Source: Hyperoodon ampullatus (taxonomy: Eukaryota; Chordata; Mammalia; Artiodactyla; Ziphiidae). From it: a DNA stretch of 64,000 nucleotides. A model generated the notes under the pieces. The model was not told the origin of the DNA, did not search any database, and saw only the letters and a list, made by a program, of their open reading frames with translations. This document shows positions 11,338-25,015 of the stretch, piece after piece. The position numbers were made by a program, and so were the translations under genes. The DNA lies in the NCBI GenBank assembly GCA_949752795.1, contig OX457056.1, forward strand, positions 177,282,428 to 177,346,427, in the 5' to 3' direction. How positions within the stretch are numbered: position 1 is the first letter of the stretch; every line of letters begins with the position of its first letter.

Positions 11338-11590
11338 AAAGTAGTAAAGATATGCTAGAAACCAACTGAGACTTTCTCTTGTACAAACTATGTAAAATGC
11401 TAAAATGCCGCTTTGAATTGGGGAACTCTTTCAAATAAACATGTATTTTATTAAATTCATCAATGACTAAATAGCTTTGAAAAATAGTGGTAGAGAGATA
11501 TGCAGAAAGTATTCACTCAGCCTTCAGATAATGAATGCTTGGTGAATCTATACATCAGAGGACAGGGACTTGGTCTTTGTCTGTTGCCAG
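11338..11590 (+). repeat. Unclassified repeat, copy A (pairs with 21806-22066)
   Basis: Collinear with 21806-22066 over about 255 bp. Shared blocks include 'gagactttctcttgtacaaa' vs 'gagactttatctagtacaaa', 'agctttgaaaaatag' and 'acagggacttgg'. Identity by eye is roughly 75%. It is either an unrecognised interspersed repeat or an old duplication. Confidence 0.7.
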
Positions 11591-11720
11591 GGGATAGAAA
11601 GTAGGAGGATCTGAGCCCCCAGGCCCCCTGACTTGCATACTCACCAGGCAGGACCAGCTACCTAATTTGTAAGACCCAGTGCAAAAGGAAAACATTGGGC
11701 CCTTATTAAAAATGTGTTAA

Positions 11721-11925
11721 GGGCTTCCCTGGTGGCGCGGTGGTTGAGAGTCCGCCTGCCGATGCAGGGGACATGGGTTCGTGCCCCAGTCTGGGAAGAT
11801 CCCACATGCTGCGGAGCAGCTGGGCCCGTGAGCCATGGCCGGTGAGCCTGCGGGTCCGGAGCCTGTGCTCCGCAATGGGAGAGGCCACAACAGTGAGAGG
11901 CCCGCGTACGGCAAAAAAAAAAAAA
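11721..11925 (+). mobile_element. CHR-type SINE, medium class
   Basis: Full copy with a clean duplication aaaaatgtgttaa at 11708-11720 and 11926-11938. Confidence 0.96.
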
Positions 11926-12193
11926 AAAAATGTGTTAAAAATTTCAACATAGTGACAATAGAGCATCAAAGCAAGTGCGGGGACCCTCTGGGTGTGGTGT
12001 CCTGGGCAACTGCACAGGTCACATGCGCAACCAGCTGACCTTGCAGCTAGGAGATTCTCCCCAAAGAGGAGCAGATCTTGGATGCCTGACAACGGCCCCT
12101 CCTCTGGGATGCCCTTTTTTCATCCTAAGAAGTTAGCGGAGCAGGGTGACAACAATTTCTTGTCGGGGAATCACAACACAGAAAACGCAGAGT

Positions 12194-12459
12194 GGGCTTC
12201 CCTAGTGGCGCAGTGGTTAAGAATACACCTGCCAATGCAGGGGACATGCGTGCGAGCCCTGGTCCTGGAAGATCCCACATGCTGTAGAGCAACTAAGCCC
12301 ATGTGCCACAACTACTGAAGCCCACGTGCCTAGAGCCCGTGCTCCACTACAAGAGAAGCCACCGCAATGAGAAGCCTGAGCACCACAACGAAGACAACAG
12401 CAACTAGAGAAAAGTCCACGCGCAGCAACGAAGACTCAACGCAGCCAAAAAAAAAAAAA
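12194..12459 (+). mobile_element. CHR-type SINE, long class
   Basis: gggcttccctagtggcgcag head, repeated 'ccacaactactgaagccca' body, 'aacgcagcc' plus A13 tail. No convincing target duplication. Confidence 0.93.
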
Positions 12460-13415
12460 GCTCAAAGAGTTTCCTATCGCCCCTCTGGCCTTCCTTCTTC
12501 CTATGAGCATCTGTGGAGCATTTTCTCAGTGTGTGGCACCCTGGGGAAGTCACGGTTCCAAACTTCAGATCATTCACAGTCTAGTGAGGGAGATAGTTTT
12601 ACAAGCAAGCAGTTAAGATCCAGTGTGATCCCTTACAAGGGAAGAGGGTGAGGGGCATTTTGGAGAAGGGCCCCTAGTTGGCCTGGGGGAGGCAAGAAGG
12701 GACCACTGATGGGTCCTTGTGAGGAGGGACTTTGTAGATCTGGGGAGCTGGGGTCCTGATGGCTTTTTAGAAAGTCACACTGGCACAGCGTGGAGGCTGG
12801 GTTTGTGGAAGGCCAGGCTGGTACTAGGGAGCCCAGTCATGGGACAGCTCGCCGCCCTAGGAGACGGCAATGGGTCCTGAACGACAGCGGAATACCTGGC
12901 TCTCCTCCTGGACAGGAGGGGGTGGAATGGAATCAGCTGGCTTTGGTGATTGGCAATGGGTGGGTATTAAAGTTGAAAGAAAATCCTAAAAAGACTAATT
13001 GACTCCTGACTTTGGGCAGATACACAGACACAGTAAGAAAGCCAGTTTGGAGGGAAAGATTATGCCTATTATTAGTAATTTTGCAAATCAGTAAAGCTAT
13101 CGGGAGAGCAATATATCACTAAATGCCTTTCCGAACTTCACATCACACCTCTTCTTCCTCCCCATCAGGACCCCAGCCCCAAATCACCTCATTAACAAAA
13201 ACACAGGAGAATCATCATCATCTTTTCGTAGAAATACACAGAATCGAAAAACTAGGGAGTGGAATGAAGTGAATAGATTGGTTATTCCATACCTCAGAAG
13301 CAATGAAAGCAACACAACTTGGGAAAAGGAAATTTCAGGTTTATAACTGTTTCTAGTTCTGTAATCAAGGGCAATCATCCTAATACAAATATGCTTTTTA
13401 AAAATAGAAATAATT
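12460..13415. other. Unique sequence, no gene recognised
   Basis: No repeat family or coding region is recognised. The frames of 94 and 70 codons at 12367-12651 and 12790-13002 are partly SINE and otherwise featureless. Confidence 0.4.
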
Positions 13416-13423
13416 TCCCTGGC

Positions 13424-13427
<4 letters not shown>
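13416..13427. repeat. Target-site duplication of RAD51 retrocopy, left
   Basis: tccctggctttt, repeated exactly at 15886-15897 on the other side of the retrocopy. The last bases merge with the poly(A), read as T on plus. Confidence 0.85.
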
Positions 13428-15885
<2,458 letters not shown>

Positions 15886-15897
15886 TCCCTGGCTTTT
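15886..15897. repeat. Target-site duplication of RAD51 retrocopy, right
   Basis: tccctggctttt, exact match to 13416-13427. It marks the 5' end of the retrocopy. Confidence 0.85.
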
Positions 15898-16042
15898 ATC
15901 GTCAGACTATTTAGTAATTTATTTATTTGTGCCTTTAACAGACTGTAATAGATGAACTCAGGTACTTAGTTAAAAGGGATGGGGGTGGGGAGGGGGAAGG
16001 AGGATCATTGTCAAGTTCAGCCAAGTCTTGAAATAAAATTTA

Positions 16043-16258
16043 GGGGCTTCCCTGGTGGCGCAGTGTTCGAGAGTCCGCCTGCCGATGCAGGGGACACGGG
16101 TTCGTGCCCTGGTCCGGGAAGATCCCACGTGCCGCGGAGCGGCCGGGCCCGTGAGCCACGGCCGCTGAGTCTGCGCATCCGGAGCCTGTGCTCCGCAATG
16201 GGAGAGGCCACAACAGTGAGAGGCCCGCGTACCGCAAAAAAAAAAAAAAAAAAAAAAA
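16043..16258 (+). mobile_element. CHR-type SINE, medium class
   Basis: Complete copy, ggggcttccctggtggcgca to 'gcgtaccgc' plus A24. It lies 145 bp right of the RAD51 retrocopy. A weak duplication of aaaattta type flanks it. Confidence 0.95.
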
Positions 16259-18145
16259 TTAAAGTAAAAGTACCCTTAATGGGTTAGTTGCTTAAGAGTC
16301 ACCGTGTGTGCACAACATGCATCCTTGAAATAATTAGCAGGAGGAAAAGACTGGTGGCAGCCCATAAGATTCCCCTTATTTAGAAAGCATTTGGGGCAGA
16401 CTCTATAATGCAGTCTTAAAAGAATTGCTAATCAGATTCTGATCTGGGGAGCTGTAAGGATGTGGAAGCTCAGCCCAGTCACCTGAGCAGTCATTAGCAT
16501 TAAGCTACACTGAGTCCCTTTCTCATTTCACACTTTATAGACCCCTTAGTTCCAGCTCAGCAGTCATGGAGGGAAACTATTCAGGTATTCATATATGCCA
16601 AATCACACCGGGTACTCTCAGGGGAAAAATAGTCCTTTGAGAGAACTTGGTGAGTGAATCCTTGTCTGTTGAAATACACACCAATTTTCAAATTAACCCA
16701 GAGTTGGTCTTAAAGCAAGTCCTTTGCTTTCCTTCCATGTTGTGATGAGGACTCTGACACCTTGGGTTGCTACCTCTAAACCATGTGCTTTCTTTGGCAT
16801 GGCTTCGGGGGATGGCATGGGCACTACAAGGGCTGAGACAGCTCATCTCGTAGCTTCTGAGCTCTCTTTCATGGCTTCCGTGGATGGGTGCTGCTGTGGC
16901 ACTTGGCAGGGGGAGATCAAGAGAGAGATTTTTCTACTGACCTGTTATGTGATGCACAACACACTTTTCATATAAGTGCTTCCACCTGCAAGTCTGGGCC
17001 GCTGGGGAGGGTGCATTGCGCAATGAGGCCTGATGATACAGCTCCTCCCTTCTCTCTGCTTTACACATATTGGCTTCTGTCAGAGGCCAGGTGTCTAGTG
17101 GCACATGCGTGCCCTTTGGCCGAAGGATCTGAGTTGGCTTAAGAGAATTTGTATGTGGGAATGGCTGTTCTTTCTTACAGGAACTCATTTCTGTATGCTT
17201 TGAACCAACCAAAGCAGACTTCTCTGTAGGACAATATTCGATTAGGAATGTTTCCATCTCATGAACGGGACCATGCTCTAGGGAATGAAGAATGACCAAC
17301 TTGACTTGGGTTCTAAAGAATTAATCAAGCATCTTCTTAAATGGGATTACACACATTCCTGAGGCATGTGAAGCGAGACAGGAATCTGCTCCAACATTCT
17401 TGCTGGAAGCAGGCGGAAGCTTTTTAACCAGCCTTTAAAAGAAGATGCCAGATGCCCAGATGGGAAAGAAGTAACTTTTCCTGGGAGGGTTGGCAGGCAG
17501 AGGACATGAATAGAGTCACAGATTGTACTTTGGAGCCAGAGTGAGATGGTTGCTGGCTCTGGAGGAATTGTTGAGAGGCTTCTTGTCAAAGTGTCAAGCT
17601 TTGTGTCCAAGTGTCAGGCCATGAAAAGTCTCTGCCCAAGGTAATTTCTGGATGACTGAGGGTAGAGCCGATCAGGGCTAAACCAGCTTCAAACCTTCTG
17701 CTGAATTAGTGATAGTCATTGTTTCGTTATCAACTCCTGGGTGTGTGGGAGGCAGAGACTTGGTTGCTAAACAAAGGGGGATAAAACAGCCTGCTCTACT
17801 GAGAACTGGTGACCTGTCGCTGATTCTGTGTCATTCATACTTGGACAGCCTTCAGGTTAACTGCAGAATGTGTTAATCCAAGCACTGCAAAAACTTCCTT
17901 CGCGAAAGCAGGACTCTTGAGTTTCCTCAAATGCCTCTTCAACAAAAGAATGTGTTTGTTTTGTTTTCTTCTCCCCACCTCAGGGAAGCCAGTCAGTGGC
18001 TCCCCAGTCTTCCAGCTGGGGAGGGGCATCTCTGAGAGCCAAGAGAGTGGGATGCGAATGCAGGAAGGGGAGATGGGAATGACTCCCAATGTCCCTCCTT
18101 GGTGAGGCCTTTCATGGCTGTCCCCACCCCAGGCATTGTCTACCC
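16259..18145. other. Unique sequence, no gene recognised
   Basis: About 1.9 kb without a recognised repeat. The longest frames are 121 and 109 codons (minus, 16934-17299 and 17835-18164). Neither shows a domain, a signal peptide or convincing splice-site edges. By length they fit chance. Confidence 0.4.
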
Positions 18146-18149
18146 CATC

Positions 18150-18385
18150 ATTTTGATACATCATTCTGATCTATGTCCATATATATTATAGCACTTATTT
18201 TTTATCTGAAGTTATCCTGTTCATTTAAGTATTTCCCAGTCTAAGGTCTCTTCCCCACTTAGAATGTAAACTCAAGTGGAACAAGGATCCTATCTGTCTT
18301 GTTCACCCCTCTGTCCTTCTGCACTAGACAGTTCCTGGTCTATGGCAGGTGCTCATAAATATTTCTTGAATGAATGTATGTATGC
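18150..18385 (+). mobile_element. LINE2 3' end
   Basis: 'tatagcacttattttttatc', 'agaatgtaaactcaagtgga', 'ctatggcaggtgctcataaa', 'tatttcttgaatgaatg' is the typical L2 3'-terminal order. Confidence 0.8.
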
Positions 18386-18389
18386 ACTG

Positions 18390-19060
18390 GGTGTGAACAT
18401 TCTACAGAGCCTCATACTTTAAAAAAATTTAGACATTTGGATTAGAAATTTTACTAAGGTGAATTATTTGGTTTCATGCTTTCCATGTATAGAAGATACC
18501 AGAAAACTAAACCTACTCTAAATGACCTGGAGCATCACCATCAATGTTGGTTAGTATACTGGACTATCATCCAGACCTATTGAATGCATGATTTTGTGTG
18601 TTTGTTTTGCATCGACACAAACTGTTGTGATTGTTGAAGTTTTGGCTCTGCCTTTAATGACTTTTCTCTCTTCATTTTGGCCAATCAGCTCTTCTTTCTA
18701 TCACGGAAGCACCTACAACAACTGTTCTTCTACTAGTCATTTGCAATTTTGATGAAACAATAGTTGAGCTTGGGAGACATGAATAGAAAATACAAGTAAA
18801 TAGGTCCTGCCTAGGAAGGAAGAGAATCTCTTGGCTATAGATGCGAGTATTAAGACATCCTTGGTGGCATTTACTGAACTTAATTCAATTTTTTTTCTGC
18901 CTCTAGTTCATGACTGCAAACAACAGAAACTGATGTTGGTTATTGCAAGAAAATAATGGACTTTCTGAAGTCCTGAGGGAGAGCTCATAGAAAAGGATTC
19001 TATGTCACCAAAGAGCTTACAGTCTACATGAGGAAATCATACAAAACTAGTTTGAGGCAA
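18390..19060. other. AT-rich unique sequence, no gene seen
   Basis: No repeat, RNA or coding signal that I can support. Confidence 0.4.
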
Positions 19061-19109
19061 TGTATTAGTCAGGGTTCTCCAGAGAAACAGAACCAATAAA
19101 CTAGCCAGC

Positions 19110-19175
19110 TACCTATCCTCTATCTATGTACCTATCTATGTACCTATCTATCTAGCCATCCATCCATCTATCATC
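19110..19175. repeat. Degenerate (CTAT)n/(CATC)n microsatellite
   Basis: Repeated 'ctatctatgtac' and 'catccatccatctatc' units within the old repeat. Confidence 0.8.
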
Positions 19176-19396
19176 TAACAACATGAGAGGAGATTTATAA
19201 TAGGAATTGTGACTATGAAGGTGGAGAGGACCCAGGATCTGCCATCTGTAAACTGGAAAACAGCAGGAAACCTGTTGGTGTAATTCAGTCCAAGTTTAAA
19301 GGCCGAGAAACAGAAGTGCCAATGTCTGAGGGCAGAAGATGGATGTCTCAGTTCAAACATGAGAGCAAATTCCCCCTTCCTCCACCTTTTTGTTCT

Positions 19397-19615
19397 TTTT
19401 TTAAAAAATAGATACATATTAAAAATTCATTTTTTTTATTTTTTATTTTTGGCTGCGTTGGTTCTTCATTGCTGAGCTCAGGCTTTCCCTAGTGGCGGTG
19501 AGTGGGGGTTACTCTTTGTTGCGGTGCGCAGGCTTCTCATTGCAGTGGCTTCTCCTGCTGCGGAGCACGGGCTCTAGGTGCAAGGCTTCAGTAGTTGTGG
19601 CACGTGGGCTCGGTA
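19397..19615 (-). mobile_element. CHR-type SINE, 5'-truncated long class
   Basis: Minus-strand body without the tRNA-like head. An (AAAAT)-rich tail extends to 19397. Duplication cctccacctttttgttct / cctccccctttttgttct (one mismatch) at 19379-19396 and 19616-19633. Loss of the head is unusual for a SINE, which normally keeps its Pol III promoter. Confidence 0.88.
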
Positions 19616-19829
19616 CCTCCCCCTTTTTGTTCTATTCAAGCCCTCATTGGACTGGATGATGCCCACTCGCATTGGTGAAGGTGATCCTCTGTACTCAGTC
19701 TACTTGTTCAAATGCTAATTATCTCCTAGAGACATCCTCATGTACATACCCAGAAATAATGTTTCACCAGTTATCTGAGCATCCCTTAGTCCAGTTAAGC
19801 TGACACATAAAATTAACTATCACAGGCAA

Positions 19830-20260
19830 TAATAGAAGAGGCATCATAATGTCCTTTCTTTTGAGTCTCCAAATTAATTATATAGACTCCAAACAAGCCA
19901 GGAATTCTGAGGAAGGAGGGATCCCTGTACACTAAGGAGATCACATTAAGCTTTAAAGAAGAGGTATGATGGGATTTGGAGCCCAAGGGGGGTTATAATT
20001 TATCTAAGAGGAGAGGAGTGTGTGTGAGGGAGGGTGATCAAGGCTCAGGGAACAGCACAAGCAAAAGAATGGGAACAGACCCTGTGCAACATTTAGGGGT
20101 AAGTAAGTAAACCAGTCTCTCTGGTGTGGAAGTTTCCAGAAAGGGAGCAGTGGGAGGCAAGCTGGAAAGGGGGGTCAGGTTGAATTAGATGGGGCCACAC
20201 ATGCTATGCTAAAACTTGTGGTGACATCCACAGCTGAGCAATTGACCTAGTAGGACAGAG
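19830..20260. other. Ancient repeat-like block, no gene
   Basis: Text such as 'gggaacagcacaagcaaaag' and 'ggagcagtgggaggcaagct' has the wording of the same old family seen near 23.6 and 37.2 kb. The family is not named. Confidence 0.4.
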
Positions 20261-20549
20261 CAGAAACCGATCAACAGTGTTTAATCAATACCTACAGTCT
20301 CTTCCATTGATAGTGAATTTCTCACCCTGGCCTTGAAGGTGTGACTTGCCTTCATTATCTCCCAAATAGAAAGTGGCCACAGGCAGGTCTGCTGTTATCT
20401 CTTCCCCAGAATGCCATAATCTTGTTTTGAAACCTCTTCCCCAATTTAGAATGTGCCTAAATTCTAAATCCCAGACAAAGTGAACTTGACCTTGAGGAGC
20501 AGGAGTTTTTGTCCTTGAATGCAGGCCAGTCACTCCCGATAATAACAAT

Positions 20550-20705
20550 TGTAATGGCTGAACTTTGTTGAATACTGGTTATGTGCCAGCTACTCTTCTA
20601 ATAGCTGAAGCATGTTTATTTAATCTTCTTTTATATTATTATATTTCCTGGTTTGCACAGGGAGGCCACAGCTAGTCATTAGCAGAAGTTGGGACTCCAA
20701 CGCCA
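20550..20705 (-). mobile_element. MIR SINE, reverse orientation
   Basis: 'ttgttgaatactggttatgt', 'gccagctactcttctaatag', 'ggaggccacagctagtcatt' follow the reverse MIR order. Confidence 0.6.
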
Positions 20706-20942
20706 AATCCTGTCACAAATTCCAAACTTTTAATTACTGGGGCTGAGGCCCCAGAGTGCTTGAGGGTTATAGGGGGTAACTGGACTGCCCCCTGGAAGTG
20801 GAAAAAGGGGGAAGGGGTAGCCAGTTTTACTCCTTCACAGGGCCCGGCACTTGATGGAATTCTATGAATTGCTTTGCAAATGTTAATCAAGTTCCCTTCA
20901 GAGAAGGATATAGGTTTCTTGTTTTTTTTCAGAGGTTCTTCA

Positions 20943-20968
20943 TTGGATGGATGGATGGATGGATGGAC
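20943..20968. repeat. (GGAT)n microsatellite
   Basis: About six units of ggat in direct repeat. Confidence 0.9.
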
Positions 20969-20969
20969 G

Positions 20970-21805
20970 AAAGGATGATAAATGATAGATAGTTGGGATG
21001 AGGGGCCCATTTCAGGTTATAGGGCAGCTCTCCTAATGTCTCAAGAAAGCACCATGGTCTCACTGAATAACAAATGCCCTCCCCATAACAATATTTTTTA
21101 AAAAGAGAATATAGACCAGGGAAGTAGAGAAAATCAATAACTGGTCCTTCATTCCAACTAATTCTTAGTGGCAGGCACTTTGGGTTTGAATATTCATCCT
21201 TTAATATGTTGAATCTTGACTCAAAAATGCACATGCATCACTCAAAGGAAAAGTTTTCAGTGCTTTTTCACTGTACAAGGTGCTGGAGATACAGTAATGA
21301 ATAGGACAGATGTGGTTCCTGTCTTCTAGGATATTTCTGCAATTAAATAAGATATTTTATGAGAAAATACTTAGCACAATGCCTGGAAGCTAATATATGC
21401 TCAATCAGTGTTGGTGGAATGGAAAAGAGAGAGAATGAATGAATGATAATAATAAAACTAGCCATTTCTATGAAATCACCTCATTCAGTGTTTTCCAATC
21501 TTTTGTCATTGCATACCATCATCATGACTTTTACCTTATATACAAACTACATTACTATTATTTGTTGAATATTCATTCTTAAAGTCTAATCACTTAGCTT
21601 TTGCCTTAAAAAATTTATTTGAAATGAAAACACCCTATAACTACTACAAATGGAAAGTTATTGTAACTTGCTATTAAATACAAGTAACTCTTCAAATACA
21701 TATAACAGAAAAAATAAAACAGTGATGTTATTCAATTCTAGCCAGATATTTCTCCTTGGCGATGGTTCTGAACCTGAGGCCTTTTTTATATTAGAGAGAT
21801 TAGCA
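20970..21805. other. AT-rich sequence, no gene seen
   Basis: 21240-21430 has old-repeat wording ('gtgctggagatacagtaatg', 'gcacaatgcctggaagctaa'), possibly an L2/MIR remnant. Nothing coding. Confidence 0.4.
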
Positions 21806-22066
21806 AGTGTTAGACAGGTGTTAAAGACATGCTAGTACCCAGCTGAGACTTTATCTAGTACAAAATATATACAATGACAAAATGCCACTTAGAATCAAGG
21901 AGCTCTTTCAATGAATGTGGATTTTATTAAATGCAACCTATGACCACAAAGCTTTGAAAAATAGCAGTAGAAAGTTACGTTGAAAGTACGCACATAGCCC
22001 TTAGAAAACTAAAGGCTTGGTGGATATATGCATTAGAAAACAGGGACTTGGCCTCATTTGCAGCTA
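21806..22066 (+). repeat. Unclassified repeat, copy B (pairs with 11338-11590)
   Basis: Same order and strand as copy A. Shared blocks include 'aaaatgccactt', 'attttattaaatgca', 'aaagctttgaaaaatagc' and 'aacagggacttgg'. Confidence 0.7.
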
Positions 22067-22067
22067 T

Positions 22068-22460
22068 TAAGTTTTCTAGGGCTGCCAAACAGCACCACAG
22101 ATTGGGTGGCTTAAATAATGGACCTTTATTTTCTCACAATTCTAGGGGCTGAAGGTCTGAGATCAAGATGTCAGCAGGTTGGTTTCTTCTGAGGCCTCTC
22201 TCCTTGGCTTATAGATGGCCATTTTCTACCTGTGTCTGTCTTTACATGGTCTCCCCTTTGTGTCTGTCTGTGTCCAAATTTCCTCTTCATATAAGCACTT
22301 CAGTTATATTGGATTAAGATCAACCCTAATGACCTCATTTTTACTCAATTACCTCTTAAAAAATCCTATCTCCAAATACAGTCACTTTGTAAGCTGCTGG
22401 GGGTTAGGACTTCAGTATGTGAATTTTGGGAGGAAACAATTCAGCCCCAAACAAGATGTA
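22068..22460 (+). mobile_element. Ancient mammalian repeat (family not assigned)
   Basis: 'agggctgccaaacagcacca', 'gattgggtggcttaaataat', 'tctgaggcctctctccttgg', 'tgacctcatttttactcaat', 'ctccaaatacagtcactttg' is a well-known dispersed element. It is non-coding here. Confidence 0.6.
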
Positions 22461-22464
22461 TCCT

Positions 22465-22535
22465 TCCTAGCATCTAGAACGTGCTTGGCACATAGTAGAT
22501 GCTCAGTAAATGTTTGTTGAATGGGGATTGAGTGG
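22465..22535 (+). mobile_element. LINE2 3' terminus fragment
   Basis: 'tgcttggcacatagtagatg' then 'ctcagtaaatgtttgttgaa' is the last ~70 bp of L2. Confidence 0.7.
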
Positions 22536-22919
22536 ATGACCCTGTAGCTCCTGGGAGTCTATGGTATCAGAAGATTCTACCGGATTAATATTGTTTAATC
22601 TTTTCAGGATTTTTTTTCCTGATTGCCTGTGAGTAGTTACTAGCTTGATGTCCATAAAGAAAGCTATTCCCAGTGAGTCCACAGCGGTACAGAGGACCTG
22701 CTCTTGCCCACTCATTTCATTTATTCCCTCATTCATTCATTCATTCAATACGTGTATATCTAGAAGCAATGACTAATTGGTCCTGAATTCTTTCTCTGTC
22801 TTCATTCCCTTGGTTTCACCTCTGATTATGTCATAAGTCTTGATCCACATCCAATACCCAGGAATCCCCGACAGATATCTACTCATCTGCTGACCTAGAT
22901 CTGGCCAAAGCCTTTCAAA

Positions 22920-23065
22920 TTCCAGGGGGCTCCACACCTGTCCACCCCTGGCTGCACATTAGAATCACCAGGAAAACGTAAAAAAATTTTTTCCATTGCC
23001 CAGCTTCAGCCCAGACGGATTGAATTGGAGTCTCTGCAGGAAGGGCCTAAGCATCAGTATTTTGT
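22920..23065 (+). mobile_element. MER5-type hAT DNA transposon (non-autonomous)
   Basis: 'gctgcacattagaatcacca' through 'attgcccagcttcagccca' to 'cctaagcatcagtattttg' follows MER5A order. No transposase. Confidence 0.75.
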
Positions 23066-23399
23066 CAACCTTCCCACATCAATCCACTGTACAGCAAGGA
23101 CTAAGAAGCAAGGGGCTCCATGCCCCTTCGTAGAACAATCAGATCATGTGATTGTGAATTCCAGAGGTCCCTACACTCTTCAGTTTCCTAAAGATGTTGC
23201 CTTCCTACTTTGACCATACTTATTAACTGTTATTTTCCTACATGAAGACACACTTGTCTATCCATTCAACCAAGACTCATTGAGCACTAATGTAGAAGCT
23301 ATTGGGAGAAAAACACAAACATGACATGGTCTTTCCTGCTTTTTTTTTTTTTTTTTTTTAAGCTTACAGCCTTGTAGGAAAACCAGAAGTATGAGTATT

Positions 23400-24330
23400 T
23401 GCTGAATATAATAGTGCTATTCATTCATGTATTCATTCATTCATCAACTATTTTTGAGTGTCTATTAGGTACCAGGCTTGGGGATACAGAGGTGAGCAAG
23501 ACAGCCAGTGCCCATCCCCATGGGGTTGACAGTCTGGCAGGTAAGAGAGGAGTTAAACAATAATAAGGTGTGGTGTATGTTATACAGAGAACAAGGTATC
23601 CTACGAACACACAGCAAGGGACTTACCCTGGTTTAGGGGAGAGGGAACATTTCCTTGAGGAACTAATATTTAAGCTGAGATCTCAAAAATGAAAACGAAT
23701 CAACCAGACAAGTGCAAGCCTCATAAGAGCAAATATCATGTTTATCTTATTGAACTCCCAGTGCCTGGCTCATGGCAAGGGCCCAGTAAATCTTTGTTGA
23801 ATTAATAAGTAAGTGAATGAATGGTGAAAAACCCAGGGGAAAGTTTAGCATGTCTGAAGCAGGAAGTGTTGGAGTGAAAAATCTCAAGGTTTACAGCTGG
23901 AGGGGTAGGCAGGGGCTCGATCAGGAAGTCCCATAAACCATAAGAAGAGGTTGGGACTTTATCTCGGGGTCAAGGGGAAGCCACTAAAAATTAGGCAGAG
24001 CAACAAAAGGCTTGATTTGTGTTTTAAAAGCATCCCTTCGGCTGCAATGTAAGATGGGATCGGAGGCGGGCAGGAGGTTGGCGAGCAGCAGTTGTGTGAT
24101 GGGGCAGGAGTGATGGCCGTCTGCTTTAGGGAGTGGAGAGCTGAGGAGTATCCAGGCAGAATGCATTGAGTCTAGAGGTGGATTGAATGGATTTGGGGTG
24201 AGAGAGAAAGCAAGGCGAGCCCTGGGCAGATGGTTTAGGAAGCTTACGGTGGGCGACAACATTCAGTGAAGCAGGAAGCTCTGGAAGCAGAGCAGGCTCG
24301 GGGTAAAGATGCAATGTTTCTCGTCAGCCG
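23400..24330 (+). mobile_element. Ancient interspersed repeat with LINE2 tail fragment
   Basis: 'taccaggcttggggatacag', 'gagctgagatctcaaaaatg' and a right part 'tgggactttatctcggggtc' and 'aagcatcccttcggctgcaa' match the order of a widespread old repeat also present at 36.99-42.6 kb. An L2-like 3' end ('agtgcctggctcatggcaag') interrupts it at about 23715-23820. Confidence 0.5.
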
Positions 24331-24689
24331 TGAGCTGTGATGAATTTGGGCGGCCCTTGGGCCATCGAAGCGGAAATGCCCAACAGGCCGCTGGTGGCTG
24401 TGCTGGGCGCTCAGGAGAGGCCTGAGCCAGGGGACATAGAGGGGACAGTTGAAGCCATGGGAGTGGTGAGGTCACTGGAAGGACTGTGTAAAGGGAGACG
24501 AGGACAGACTGAGTTATTTCACATTTTGCAACAGCCTTGGCCACAGCCAGTTAGTTATTGTTCTGATGGAGGCCTGCACAGCCCCACCCTCATACGTGGG
24601 ATGCTACCTAAATCATAAACTGACTTTTCAGACTTGTTAAATCCTTTGACTAACACACATAATAGCTACCAGTTACCAGACAACAAAAC

Positions 24690-24870
24690 ATGTATGAGGC
24701 ACGCTGGCTTTTGTTAGCTGTGTGGCTTCAGGGAAATCACTTAGCCTCTCTGATTCTCAGTTTCCTAACCTTTAAAATGAGGCTAAAAGCATTTACTTCC
24801 TAGGGTTGTCGTGAATGAGTTCTATATGTAGTCTCTTTGGAGAGTTAATGGAACATCCTAAGCACTTATC
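24690..24870 (+). mobile_element. MIR SINE
   Basis: 'gaaatcacttagcctctctg', 'ctcagtttcctaacctttaa', 'gggttgtcgtgaatgagttc' in MIR order. Confidence 0.75.
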
Positions 24871-24879
24871 TAAAAGTTA

Positions 24880-25015
24880 TTCTTTTAGTACTTTATTATT
24901 GTTGCTATTTTATTCTTCCAATTTCTCTGCACATTAGGAATCAGTAACATCATTTTCAGGATGAGGAAACAGAGGCTCAGAGAGGTAAAACAACTTCTTG
25001 TCCAGGAGCTACCCT
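24880..25015 (-). mobile_element. MIR SINE fragment, reverse orientation
   Basis: 'cattttcaggatgaggaaac' and 'agaggctcagagaggtaaaa' are the diagnostic reverse MIR words. Confidence 0.7.

Larger units (their letters stand above)
19062..19826 (+). mobile_element. Ancient mammalian repeat, interrupted by a SINE
   Basis: Begins 'ttagtcagggttctccagag' and ends 'acacataaaattaactatca', the familiar termini of a widespread old repeat whose family name I will not guess. A variable (CTAT)n-type stretch is at 19110-19175. A minus-strand SINE interrupts it at 19397-19615. Confidence 0.6.
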
